Source of the DNA: Methanorbis rubei
GTDB lineage: Archaea > Halobacteriota > Methanomicrobia > Methanomicrobiales > Methanocorpusculaceae
Direction of reading: 5' to 3'
Length of the DNA stretch: 64,000 nucleotides
Assembly (NCBI RefSeq): GCF_032714495.1
Contig: NZ_JAWDKB010000006.1
Coordinates: 1 to 64,000 of the forward strand
Under the pieces are notes generated by a model. The model was not told where the DNA came from, searched no databases, and was given only the letters and a program-made list of their open reading frames with translations. The position numbers and the translations under genes were made by a program. Positions 31,320-39,546 of the stretch are shown here, piece by piece. Position 1 is the stretch's first letter. Each line of letters starts with the position of its first letter.

Positions 31320-32734
31320 GTTTGCTCCTCAAAAGCTGCTGTCATGACAGCGGTGTTCGGAATGACACCGGTCCAGAGGGCAAAGGAGGCTTTTGCCTGT
31401 TCGATGAGCATCTGTTTTCCGCCAGCGGTTTTACGCACGCCAAGGGCACACGCTGCTGCAAGCAGAGGCGTGTTCTCCGGCTCATACACCATGTCAAACA
31501 CGGCTGTTTTCGAAGAGAGGACAGATGTTGGCACCGGCAGGGTGTCAGCAAATCCGCTCATACCGGCAGGCGTTGCGTTGATGATGAGATCGTACGTTGG
31601 CGCGAGGTCTGCTGCGGGAACCACTGCTCCGCCGAACTCTTCAGCCAGCTCCTTGGCTTTTGCTTCGGTGCGGTTGGTGATATGTATCTCTGCGCCGGCT
31701 GAGCTGAGATAGGCTGCTGCCCCCCGGGCGGCGCCGCCCGCACCGATGATGAGAATTTTCGCATTTCTCGGCACGATGCCGAGGCCGGTAACGGTTGCTG
31801 CGATTCCTGCGATGTCGGTGTTAGTGCCGCTGAGTTTTCCGTTTCTGTTGCAGATTGTGTTAACCGCTCCGGCGCCTCGGGCGGTTTTCGACACCTCTGC
31901 GAGGAGTGGTATGACCGCCTGTTTATGGGGAATGGTCACATTCATGCCTGCGATGCTGTAGCAGCGGATGACTTCTGGAATCAGGGGGAGTTCGTCCGTG
32001 CTCGACGGAATTTTTACATATCTTCCTTTGATTCCTGCATCATGGAATGCGGCGTTGTGCATCTTTGGCGAGCGGGTGTGGGTGAGCGGCCAGCCGGTGA
32101 TTGCGGTTACGACCGGACTTTTGCCGAGCCGGACCGCGTCATCGACAGTTATCTGTCCCGGGGCTGAGGCGAGCTCCGGTGTTACTGCGCAGTAGGTCAG
32201 CATGGATCCGATTTCTGCTGCACGGATACGGGTTACCTCGCCTGCGGCACCCATTCCGATGAGGATGAACGGCCTTTCGGTTTGTCTGAGGACAAGAGAC
32301 GCCTTCCAGATCTCAAGAAGGTCGGCGGGCCCCTGCACCATGAACGCGGCTTTGGGGATGCCTGAGTCTTCAAGGTCTTTGAAGATCTTCAGAATTTCAA
32401 AGGTCGCAGGTGTTTTTTCGAAATCATGATATGAACAGATCACACGATCTCTTGGAAACTCGTTTCGCAGGACCGAGTCTGACTCGATGTCCACATAGCT
32501 TGCACCGCATGCAAGAGCGCGGGAAAAAATATCCTTTCGCTCCGCATCCTTCTCGGACCGGAACGTTACAATTGAAAATTTTTCGCCGGAGACAAACGAA
32601 AGATCTTCAGGGATGTTGGCAAGGGCGTCAAGCCTGAACTCCAGTGCCTCAGCACCTTTGGCTACTGCGTTTGCTGCCATGGTTTTTGCTACATCAGCTG
32701 ATGCGGCAGCGATTACAGCACAAATACGGGTCAT
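31316..32734 (-). CDS. aroDE: 3-dehydroquinate dehydratase / shikimate dehydrogenase fusion
   Basis: 472 residues. Residues 1-215 are type I dehydroquinase (catalytic His in ICSYHDFEK, Schiff-base Lys region in IPKAAFMVQ). Residues 220-472 are shikimate dehydrogenase (ITGWPLTHTRSPKMHN shikimate-binding motif, NVTIPHKQAV with catalytic Lys, Rossmann motif IIGAGGAARGAA). The fusion performs two consecutive steps, dehydroquinate to shikimate. Coupled to aroB' and aroK by ATGA overlaps. Confidence 0.93.
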   Translation of the reverse strand: MTRICAVIAAASADVAKTMAANAVAKGAEALEFRLDALANIPEDLSFVSGEKFSIVTFRSEKDAERKDIFSRALACGASYVDIESDSVLRNEFPRDRVICSYHDFEKTPATFEILKIFKDLEDSGIPKAAFMVQGPADLLEIWKASLVLRQTERPFILIGMGAAGEVTRIRAAEIGSMLTYCAVTPELASAPGQITVDDAVRLGKSPVVTAITGWPLTHTRSPKMHNAAFHDAGIKGRYVKIPSSTDELPLIPEVIRCYSIAGMNVTIPHKQAVIPLLAEVSKTARGAGAVNTICNRNGKLSGTNTDIAGIAATVTGLGIVPRNAKILIIGAGGAARGAAAYLSSAGAEIHITNRTEAKAKELAEEFGGAVVPAADLAPTYDLIINATPAGMSGFADTLPVPTSVLSSKTAVFDMVYEPENTPLLAAACALGVRKTAGGKQMLIEQAKASFALWTGVIPNTAVMTAAFEEQT

Positions 32735-33777
32735 TTCTCGCAGATGGTCTCCGCCATTGCGTGACCGAAGTGGCGGCCTCCGCTTTCCAGTCTGACCATG
32801 ACTTCGTCGCCGAGCATGAGGGCCGACACTGATACAGCGCCGGACGGCGTTCCAAGACGAATCGTCTCGGCGTTCTGTAAAACCACTGAGTAGGTTTTAC
32901 CGTCTGCTTCTGCTTCGATTAAGAGCATGGGCCTGACCTCAATTTTTACGCGGCCCACACTCACCGACCGCAGGGTTCCGTCCGGTTTTCTTGCGAGGAC
33001 TGAGGAGCCTGCGGCGATCTCAGAGAGGTAGCGTGTCGTTTTGTCAGGGCAGAGGAGGTAGGAGTGAACGGCTCCCGCGTTGACGCGGAACGGTCGTGCA
33101 TTCACGTACTCGCTCTCAAAACTTTCTGAACAGACAAGGAACAAACAGGAGGACTGCGAGCCTATCAGCATTCCTTCGCCTGGCGCGAGAAGCGAACAGG
33201 TGTCGATGCAGACACGGTCGCCAAGGGAGAGCGGTTCAATTTTAGTCACGACTGCGGTCTGCAAGTTCACATCAGGGAACTCGCTGCCAAGAGTGCGAGA
33301 AAATCCTGCGATGTCAGCTGGATGGTCAGGGGTGATGACCACGCCGTCAGCGCCAACTTCCATGGTCTCAAACGCGAGCTTTGCTTCGTCCGGCGTTTTC
33401 ACACTGATGTAGACCGAGGTCGCGGAATTTTGGAATCTGGAGATGAGATTTTCGAGAGGAATTACCTTCCAGTCCGAGGGGGTTATTATCAGATAGGGAA
33501 GGGTGTCTTTGATGCTGTATGCTTCCTCCATGTCCTCGGCCCCTTTGAGGGTGAGGTCTGCGCCGATCCGCTGGCCCGCAACTGACAGATATTTTCCGTC
33601 GGAGGTGATTGCAGCATATCTGCCAAGCTGGGTGAGGGCGGTGTCTTCTTCCTTGAGTATGATATTGGTGTAGCCTGCTTCGAGCGCTGCGGCGACGATT
33701 GTTTTTCGGTCGCTGTACTCTTGTGCACGGTCGGCACGGATGAGAACCGGAGGGAGGGTTACTGACATTCTATTCAC
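32731..33777 (-). CDS. aroB': 3-dehydroquinate synthase II
   Basis: 348 residues. In the archaeal route it oxidatively deaminates and cyclises 2-amino-3,7-dideoxyheptulosonate to 3-dehydroquinate with NAD, replacing classical AroB. Recognised by the family's segments LRSVSVGRVKIEVRPMLLIEA and CLFLVCSESFES and by its place directly after the ADH synthase gene. It has 4-base overlaps with both neighbours. Confidence 0.9.
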   Translation of the reverse strand: MNRMSVTLPPVLIRADRAQEYSDRKTIVAAALEAGYTNIILKEEDTALTQLGRYAAITSDGKYLSVAGQRIGADLTLKGAEDMEEAYSIKDTLPYLIITPSDWKVIPLENLISRFQNSATSVYISVKTPDEAKLAFETMEVGADGVVITPDHPADIAGFSRTLGSEFPDVNLQTAVVTKIEPLSLGDRVCIDTCSLLAPGEGMLIGSQSSCLFLVCSESFESEYVNARPFRVNAGAVHSYLLCPDKTTRYLSEIAAGSSVLARKPDGTLRSVSVGRVKIEVRPMLLIEAEADGKTYSVVLQNAETIRLGTPSGAVSVSALMLGDEVMVRLESGGRHFGHAMAETICEK

Positions 33778-34568
33778 TTCTTGAGATGTTTGGCTGCTTC
33801 TTCGACCGAGACGTCTTTGAGGACGATGTCGGAGACTGCGGAGGTGATGCCGACGATGTCTTTGTGCTGGAAGATGTTTCTTCCAATGGAGACTCCTCTG
33901 CCTCCTGCGTCCAGCGAGTCGCGAACCATCTGAAGCATTTCAAGGTCAGAGCTCATCTTTGGTCCGCCTGCGATGACGACAGGAATCTGGGCCCCTGCCA
34001 CGACTTCTTTGAAGGTTTCGATGTCGCCGGTGTAGCTGGTTTTAACAACGTCTGCTCCAAGTTCAGCGGCAACGCGGGCACAGGTTTTGAGTGCGTCAAC
34101 GTCGAAGGGATCTTTGATGTTTTTGCCGCGCGGGTAGACCATTGCAAGCAGCGGCATTCCCCACTGCTGGCATTTGCGGGAAATTTCTCCGGCAGAGCGA
34201 ATCATTTCAGGTTCGGTGTCGGCACCGAGGTTGATGTGAATGGAGACTGCGTCTGCTCCAAGGGTGAGGGCTTCTTCAACGGTTGTGACGATAACTCTGG
34301 AGTTTGGGTCGCAGCCAAGGCCGGTGCCTGCGGAGAGGTGGACGATGAGTCCGATGTCTTTTCCTGAGGTGCGGTGGCCGTAGGGGACCATTCCTTTGTG
34401 CATCAGAACAGCGGTTGCGCCGCCGAGGGAGATTTTATTGATGGTGTCACGCATGTCAACGAGACCGGGGATTGGTCCCATGGAGATTCCATGATCCAGT
34501 GGGACAACGACAACTCTTCCTGAGTTGCGGTCTATGACTCTTTCTAAACGGACTTGCTTTCCGAACAT
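33774..34568 (-). CDS. aroA': 2-amino-3,7-dideoxy-D-threo-hept-6-ulosonate synthase
   Basis: 264 residues, class I aldolase fold (DeoC/LacD family). It makes the first committed intermediate of archaeal dehydroquinate synthesis from 6-deoxy-5-ketofructose phosphate and aspartate semialdehyde. Motifs: VVVPLDHGISMGP near the N-terminus, MVYPRGKNIKDPF (about 145), DVVKTSYTGD with the Schiff-base Lys (about 185) and VIAGGPKM. First gene of the operon that continues to tyrA. Confidence 0.92.
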   Translation of the reverse strand: MFGKQVRLERVIDRNSGRVVVVPLDHGISMGPIPGLVDMRDTINKISLGGATAVLMHKGMVPYGHRTSGKDIGLIVHLSAGTGLGCDPNSRVIVTTVEEALTLGADAVSIHINLGADTEPEMIRSAGEISRKCQQWGMPLLAMVYPRGKNIKDPFDVDALKTCARVAAELGADVVKTSYTGDIETFKEVVAGAQIPVVIAGGPKMSSDLEMLQMVRDSLDAGGRGVSIGRNIFQHKDIVGITSAVSDIVLKDVSVEEAAKHLKK

Positions 34569-34712
34569 GTGTGCTAAGTGTTAGCACGGGGCGCACATTA
34601 AGCTTTGTGTTTGGTCGGTTTTTTCCTGCGATGTGCGGCTGTATTTGCAGTTGGGGTTTTCTGTATGTGGTTTTCGTAAGGAGACGGGGATTTTTGTCCT
34701 TGGTCTCGTTTA

Positions 34713-34748
34713 GAGTAACCACGATTCGCATGCGAATCATGGTTACTC
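34713..34748. repeat. 36-base palindrome (GAGTAACCACGATTCGCA type)
   Basis: Centred at 34730/34731 with one mismatch. The half-site words GATTCGCATGC and TGGTTACTCC recur in the intergenic repeats. It lies upstream of the aromatic operon and downstream of the ABC ATPase gene. Aside from this the 218-base gap shows nothing. Confidence 0.55.
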
Positions 34749-34786
34749 CAAGCAAATTCACAAAAACAAAAATTATTTCTTAATCA

Positions 34787-35473
34787 TCACTCGTTCACAA
34801 TCTCGCCGTCACGGATAACAATTCTCCGGTCCGCATACTCTGCCGTGATCGGATCATGCGTCACCATAATAATCGTCCGTCCCTTCGTGTTCAGATCACG
34901 CAACAGCGACATAATTTGTTCACTCATCTTCGAATCCAGATTTCCTGTCGGCTCATCACAAAGAAGAAGTGCAGGGTCGTTGGCAAGCGCCCGAGCAATA
35001 GCCACACGCTGCTGTTGACCGCCGGAGAGTTCAAACGGCGTGTGGGTCATCTTCTGTTCATCAATACCCACCTGGGCTAAAAGCTCTTTTGGTCTCCCCG
35101 TGTCATCGCGCTTGCCGTACTTGAGAATCATTGGATACTCCACATTCTCATACGCCGTTAAGAGGCCGATCAGGTTGAACTTCTGAAAAATAAATCCGAT
35201 CCGGTCACGCCGGTGCTCGGTCAGCTCATCATCGGTCAGTTCCTTTACACTCCGGCCGTCGATGTACATCTCGCCGGTTGTCGGCACATCAAGGCAGCCG
35301 ATCATATTCATCAGCGTCGACTTGCCGGAGCCCGACGGCCCCATGATCGCCACAAACTCCCCTTTCATCACCGAAAACGTCACGCCGTTCAGTGCATGGA
35401 CATCGCCCGCAGGCATATGATATATTTTATAGACATCCCGCAGCTCCACGACCGGGGTCTCCTGAACCGTCAT
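34787..35473 (-). CDS. ABC transporter ATP-binding protein (MacB/LolD type)
   Basis: About 228 residues. Walker A MGPSGSGKSTLMN (about 44), Q-loop, signature LSGGQQQRVAIARAL (about 145) and Walker B LLLCDEPTGNLDS are intact. The TGNLDS form after Walker B is typical of the MacB/LolD group that exports or extracts lipoproteins and peptides with FtsX-like permeases. No permease gene lies beside it, so the partner is elsewhere. The start at 35473 is chosen because family homology begins at VVELRDVYKIY; the upstream extension lacks support. Confidence 0.88.
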   Translation of the reverse strand: MTVQETPVVELRDVYKIYHMPAGDVHALNGVTFSVMKGEFVAIMGPSGSGKSTLMNMIGCLDVPTTGEMYIDGRSVKELTDDELTEHRRDRIGFIFQKFNLIGLLTAYENVEYPMILKYGKRDDTGRPKELLAQVGIDEQKMTHTPFELSGGQQQRVAIARALANDPALLLCDEPTGNLDSKMSEQIMSLLRDLNTKGRTIIMVTHDPITAEYADRRIVIRDGEIVNE

Positions 35474-35542
35474 AGAATACTCGTGTGTGCTCAATGTATT
35501 TAACATATTGTCAAGTTTTGGTGACATGTCGGGGGGTTGCAC

Positions 35543-35715
35543 AGCTCCGTCCACGGAAAACCGGAGTACACGGAAAAATGCACGGAAAAAACATCACGGA
35601 GCAAACGTGAACATCACGGAAGTAGATTATTTTAGGATTCCGTGATGTTCACGCCTCTCGGTAATGTTTTTTCCGTGCGTTTTTCCGTGTACTCCGATTT
35701 TCCGTGGGCGGCTCA
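35543..35715. repeat. complete palindromic repeat family A, copy 2
   Basis: Arms of about 75 bases around a short A/T-rich loop. Left arm begins GCTCCGTCCACGGAAAA and contains ACATCACGGAGCAAACGTG; right arm mirrors it and ends in TTCCGTGGGCGGC. It sits in the divergent region between the ABC ATPase and rlmE. Confidence 0.7.
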
Positions 35716-35768
35716 TGAATAAAGATGAAAACTCGGCAGAACCGGCTACATTATATTTCTTCAATACT

Positions 35769-35780
35769 CTATAATAATAC
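35769..35780 (+). promoter_or_regulatory. TATA box and ribosome-binding site region of rlmE-moaA
   Basis: CTATAATAATAC lies about 25 bases before the translation start region, and GGAGG at 35787-35791 precedes the ATG at 35800. The A/T-rich box is immediately downstream of the family A repeat. Confidence 0.45.
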
Positions 35781-35799
35781 ACAAACGGAGGCAGCCGTA

Positions 35800-36414
35800 A
35801 TGGGGTCGCAGTGGACAAAAGATAAGATATACAAAAAATCTGTGCGTGACGGGTATCGTGCCCGCTCCGCCTACAAACTCATCGACATCAACGAGCGGTT
35901 CAACATCGTCAGACGCTCCGACAACGTCGTTGACCTCGGGGCCGCTCCCGGCAGCTGGCTTCAGGTTCTTCGCACCATGACCGAAGGCCAGCTGCTTGGC
36001 GTCGACCTCAACCCCATCGTCCCCATGGAAAACGTCATCACCGTCACCGGCGACTTCACTGCCCCTGACATTCAGCAGAAAATTCTCGAACTCATGCCGC
36101 TCGTCAACGTCGTCGTCTGCGACGCCTCCCCCCACCTCTCCGGCGCCAAAGCCTACGACCAGGCACGCGTCATGGCACTCAACGAAGACGCCCTTCGGTT
36201 CACCGAAAAACTTCTCAAACAGGGCGGCAACTTTGTCATGAAATCCTTTCAGGGCGTTGACTTCAACGAACTCGTTGACCTCGTCAAAGAGCGCTTCTAC
36301 TCAGTCCGCGTAATCCGGGCTACCGCCACCCGCCGCGGAAGCACCGAGTGCTACATCATTGCAAAGAACTTCATTGGAGATGCCGATGACGACCGAAAAC
36401 AAATCTCTGAATGA
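35800..36414 (+). CDS. rlmE: rRNA 2'-O-methyltransferase RlmE (FtsJ family)
   Basis: 204 residues. SAM-dependent methylation of the 23S rRNA A-loop uridine. SAM-binding motif VVDLGAAPGSWLQVL (about 45), catalytic K-D-K-E tetrad with Lys in RSAYKL (about 25), Asp in VVCDASPHLSG (about 110), Lys in FVMKSFQG (about 150) and Glu in STECYIIA. The ATG at 35800 follows GGAGG; the earlier in-frame ATG at 35725 lies in repeat-adjacent DNA. Overlaps moaA by 29 bases. Confidence 0.93.
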   Translation: MGSQWTKDKIYKKSVRDGYRARSAYKLIDINERFNIVRRSDNVVDLGAAPGSWLQVLRTMTEGQLLGVDLNPIVPMENVITVTGDFTAPDIQQKILELMPLVNVVVCDASPHLSGAKAYDQARVMALNEDALRFTEKLLKQGGNFVMKSFQGVDFNELVDLVKERFYSVRVIRATATRRGSTECYIIAKNFIGDADDDRKQISE

Positions 36415-37360
36415 CGAAATCCTCACCGACACCTATGGCAGAACCATCTCCAACGTCAGGATAGCACTCACCAACGCCTGCAACCTCAGATGCATCTACT
36501 GCCACCATGAGGGCGAAGAGATCAACGGCTGCACGGTAGACAACAGCCGTGCCCAGATGACCAAAGAGGAGATCGCTGAACTCATCGGCATCTTCACCGA
36601 GCTTGGGGTCACCACCCTCAAACTCACCGGCGGCGAACCGACCCTCAGACCCGACCTCCTTGACATCATCAGATCCATCCCTCCGGGCGTTGAGTCCTCC
36701 ATGACCACCAACGGCACCCTGCTTGCAAAAATGGCAAAGGATCTCAAAGCCGCCGGACTCTCAAGGGTCAATGTCAGCCTTGACACCCTGCACCGCGACC
36801 GGTATCAGAAGATCACCGGCCGCGACCTGCTGCCCGAAGTCCTCGCAGGAATTGATACAGCAGTTGAAGTCGGTCTCACTCCGGTAAAACTCAACATGGT
36901 CATTCTGAAAGGCATCAATGACGATGAAATCGAGGACTTTCTCTCCTATGTCAGAGACCGGAAAGGACTCATCCTCCAGATAATTGAGCTCATGGATGTC
37001 AACGGCTGGGCTGACCACATCGATCACATCGACGAGGTCATCAGAGGTGACGCAGAAATTGTCGGTGACTTGGAAAAAAGCATCGCTGAAAAATCCACCC
37101 AGATTATCACGCGGAGAATGCATCACCGCAGAAAATACTGCCTTGACGGTGCCGAGGTTGAAGTGGTGCGTCCGATGCACAATCTTGAGTTTTGTGCGAA
37201 CTGCAACCGGCTTCGCGTGACCTCGGACGGCAAACTCAAACCCTGCCTGCTCCGTTCCGACAATGAAGTGGACGTCCGCGGTCTGCACGGCGATGAGCTG
37301 AAGGCAGCTATTGCCAAAGCAGTGCAGCACCGCTCACCCTATTTCACCCAAAAATCATAA
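36386..37360 (+). CDS. moaA: GTP 3',8-cyclase MoaA
   Basis: About 324 residues. Radical SAM enzyme of the first molybdopterin step. The SAM cluster motif CNLRCIYC is near residue 35, LTGGEPTLRP near 80, and the second C-terminal cluster is in FCANCNRLRVTSDGKLKPC. The protein ends in FTQKS and lacks the usual C-terminal GG. The start at 36386 is preferred because GGAG lies 6 bases upstream. Its last codons are duplicated at 39396-39452 as part of a tandem duplication. Confidence 0.9.
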   Translation: MTTENKSLNDEILTDTYGRTISNVRIALTNACNLRCIYCHHEGEEINGCTVDNSRAQMTKEEIAELIGIFTELGVTTLKLTGGEPTLRPDLLDIIRSIPPGVESSMTTNGTLLAKMAKDLKAAGLSRVNVSLDTLHRDRYQKITGRDLLPEVLAGIDTAVEVGLTPVKLNMVILKGINDDEIEDFLSYVRDRKGLILQIIELMDVNGWADHIDHIDEVIRGDAEIVGDLEKSIAEKSTQIITRRMHHRRKYCLDGAEVEVVRPMHNLEFCANCNRLRVTSDGKLKPCLLRSDNEVDVRGLHGDELKAAIAKAVQHRSPYFTQKS

Positions 37361-37394
37361 CCGTTATTTTTTTCTTTCAAATATTTCTTGACAA

Positions 37395-37408
37395 TTTCTA
37401 TATAGAAA
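37395..37408 (+). promoter_or_regulatory. palindromic TATA box of the lipoprotein gene
   Basis: TTTCTATATAGAAA is a 14-base palindrome about 50 bases before the start codon. The duplicated gene at 39547 keeps TTTCTATATAGATA at the matching place. Confidence 0.5.
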
Positions 37409-37453
37409 CACAGCTAACAGAGTAAATATTAGCATTGTGGTGGTAATAACGGC

Positions 37454-39121
37454 ATGAAATATCTCATATGTCTGATACTTGGCATCTGCATGGTGATGTC
37501 AGTCTGCACGGCAGGCTGCGTCTTTCTGCCGCAGGATCAGCCTGACCTGTCTGGCAACTATGATGAACAGATAGAATTTGCGCACAAACTTGTTCTCAGC
37601 ATCGACAATCAGATCACTGATCTTGGCGACTCACTCTTTGCCGCAGCAGAGTACCAGTCTGATTTTGCTGCCGACAGCCCTGAGGTCATCGCAAGTCTGA
37701 GTGATTTGTACGTGGACAACCCCGGTTCTTCATCCATTTACCGGATAAATGCCGACAATGTCGTGGTTGCCGCAGTTCCCGAGTCTGCGGCGCCCCGGAT
37801 AGGGTACCATATACCTGCACTGGACTTTGATCCGCACAACCTCTCCAGTCCGGCATACATGGGTCTTTACCACAGAGAGAACACTGGCGAAACCCGGGTG
37901 TCCATTCTGGTTCCGATATACACCGGAAACGGAACCTATGATGGTCTCCTCTGCCTTATCCTTGATCCGAAAACCAAGACATTCGTCAGCCCATCACGGC
38001 CGGAACTACCGCGTGAAGGATTCACCGTCATGATTCTGGATGAGAATGGAAATGTTCTGTACTCTGACGAAACCAAACACATCGGACAAAATGCCATTCA
38101 ACTGGCAAATGTGTCAGGTCAGGATGAAACGGTAGCTGTCCTCGAGAGAATGATCTCAACCACTAACGGTACTGCATCCTACTCCACTTACAGCTTCGGC
38201 AGTATGAAATATGTCACCCTTGCAGTGGCATGGGACACGCTTGAAACGAGAATCGGTCCCCTCACCTTTGTGGTCGGCAAAAAAACTTCTGAACAGCAAC
38301 TCGTTCCGCGCCCTTCCTCGAGCACCGACAAAACCCTCGAAGAGTTTGCCCGGGCCGCGTACCTGTATGCAGTCAAAAACGGCAAAGACGCGGCAGTCGC
38401 CGCCTTCAATGATCCTGAAAGCCTGTTTGTCACGCAGGAGTACACCATCACTGCGGTCGATATCAACGGAACCATTCTTGCAAACGCGATGCTTCCCGGT
38501 GACGTCGGCGTGAACTTGATCACAGACACCGACGCAAACGGTGTTCCAACCGTTAAGACACTGGTCCAGCGGGCAAAACAGGGTGGAGGTTACGCCATGT
38601 ATCTGTATCCTGACCATATGCAGAATGAGGAGATAAAAGTAAAACTCTCGTATGTCATGCCGGTTGACGACACCTGGTTCATTGTTGCCGGCAACTATAC
38701 GGATAATAAAGCAAAGTATGTGGATCCGCTGCTTCGCAATACCATGATCGAGTACACCCGTCAGGTTGCCCAGTATGCCGCGATCAACGGTAAAGATGCG
38801 GCAATTACGGCGCTGAATACACCACACGGTCAGTTTTACCGCGAGGACATTCGGCTCGTTGCGACTGACTCAAACGGTACCGTTTTTGCCCGTCCTTTCA
38901 ATCCTGAACTTATCGGTACCAACCTTCAGAACGTTACCGATATCTACGGCGTATCGCTTGGCCGCGACCTGACGGTGATGGCAAACTCCGGTGGTGGTAT
39001 GATATATCAGTATTATCCCAACAGGTACACCAATGAAAATGAGATGACGCTCATCTATGTCCTACCGGTTGACAACACTTGGTTCCTTTCCTCAGGCATT
39101 ACCATGACTGCATGTCCCTGA
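37454..39121 (+). CDS. Cache-domain lipoprotein, copy 1
   Basis: 555 residues. Lipoprotein signal with lipobox ending at TAGC (Cys 22), then an extracellular part with a dCache-like region (about 35-270) and two tandem sCache repeats (about 290-415 and 430-550). Each sCache repeat shows NGKDAAVAAFN or NGKDAAITALN, then a D-x-NGT strand, KQGGGYAMYLYP or ANSGGGMIYQYYP, and a closing VDDTWF or VDNTWF strand. Such domains bind small ligands outside the cell. There is no cytoplasmic signalling domain, so it may present ligand to a partner. A paralogue follows directly downstream. Confidence 0.82.
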   Translation: MKYLICLILGICMVMSVCTAGCVFLPQDQPDLSGNYDEQIEFAHKLVLSIDNQITDLGDSLFAAAEYQSDFAADSPEVIASLSDLYVDNPGSSSIYRINADNVVVAAVPESAAPRIGYHIPALDFDPHNLSSPAYMGLYHRENTGETRVSILVPIYTGNGTYDGLLCLILDPKTKTFVSPSRPELPREGFTVMILDENGNVLYSDETKHIGQNAIQLANVSGQDETVAVLERMISTTNGTASYSTYSFGSMKYVTLAVAWDTLETRIGPLTFVVGKKTSEQQLVPRPSSSTDKTLEEFARAAYLYAVKNGKDAAVAAFNDPESLFVTQEYTITAVDINGTILANAMLPGDVGVNLITDTDANGVPTVKTLVQRAKQGGGYAMYLYPDHMQNEEIKVKLSYVMPVDDTWFIVAGNYTDNKAKYVDPLLRNTMIEYTRQVAQYAAINGKDAAITALNTPHGQFYREDIRLVATDSNGTVFARPFNPELIGTNLQNVTDIYGVSLGRDLTVMANSGGGMIYQYYPNRYTNENEMTLIYVLPVDNTWFLSSGITMTACP

Positions 39122-39236
39122 CGTGGGCGATTTCCATCCCTCCCCATTTTTTCGACAGCAACTGCCTTTTTTTTATGATCGATCCGACTATCACATGGTT
39201 GAATATTTGTGTTGTTCCTTCGAATATTTTACCGCA

Positions 39237-39452
39237 ATGAACGACTCAGAAATATTGATGAATCTAAGTGATCTGGTACAGTTCCTGAAGAAAGATCCTG
39301 CTGAATTTATCAAAGAAGATATCATCAGTTTCTGTGAGGAAATGGCCATTGAGATGGTGAATTTCCGGTATGTTGCAGGTGACGACAAACCGAAGGTGGC
39401 TATTGCCAAAGCAGTGAAGCACCACTCACTCTATTTCATCCAAAAATCATAA
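39237..39452 (+). pseudogene. glnA 5' / moaA 3' hybrid left by tandem duplication
   Basis: The first 50 codons match the start of the glutamine synthetase gene at 41329 (MNDSEILMNPSDLVQFLKK type), and the last 19 match the end of moaA (AIAKAVKHHSLYFIQKS). The switch is at about 39390-39395, where both parents carry CTGAAG. The product would be 71 residues with no complete domain. The 5' leader of glnA (from about 39123) is duplicated as well. Confidence 0.85.
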
Positions 39453-39546
39453 CCGTTATTTTTTCATTCAGAAGTACCTGGTGCCAATTTCTATATAGAT
39501 ACACAACTAATGTAATGAGTATTATCATTGGGGGTAAAATAACGGC

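Noticed and set aside
35543-35715. Insertion sequence with transposase
   Set aside because: The palindromic elements are under 250 bases and contain no reading frame; no transposase was recognised anywhere in the window.
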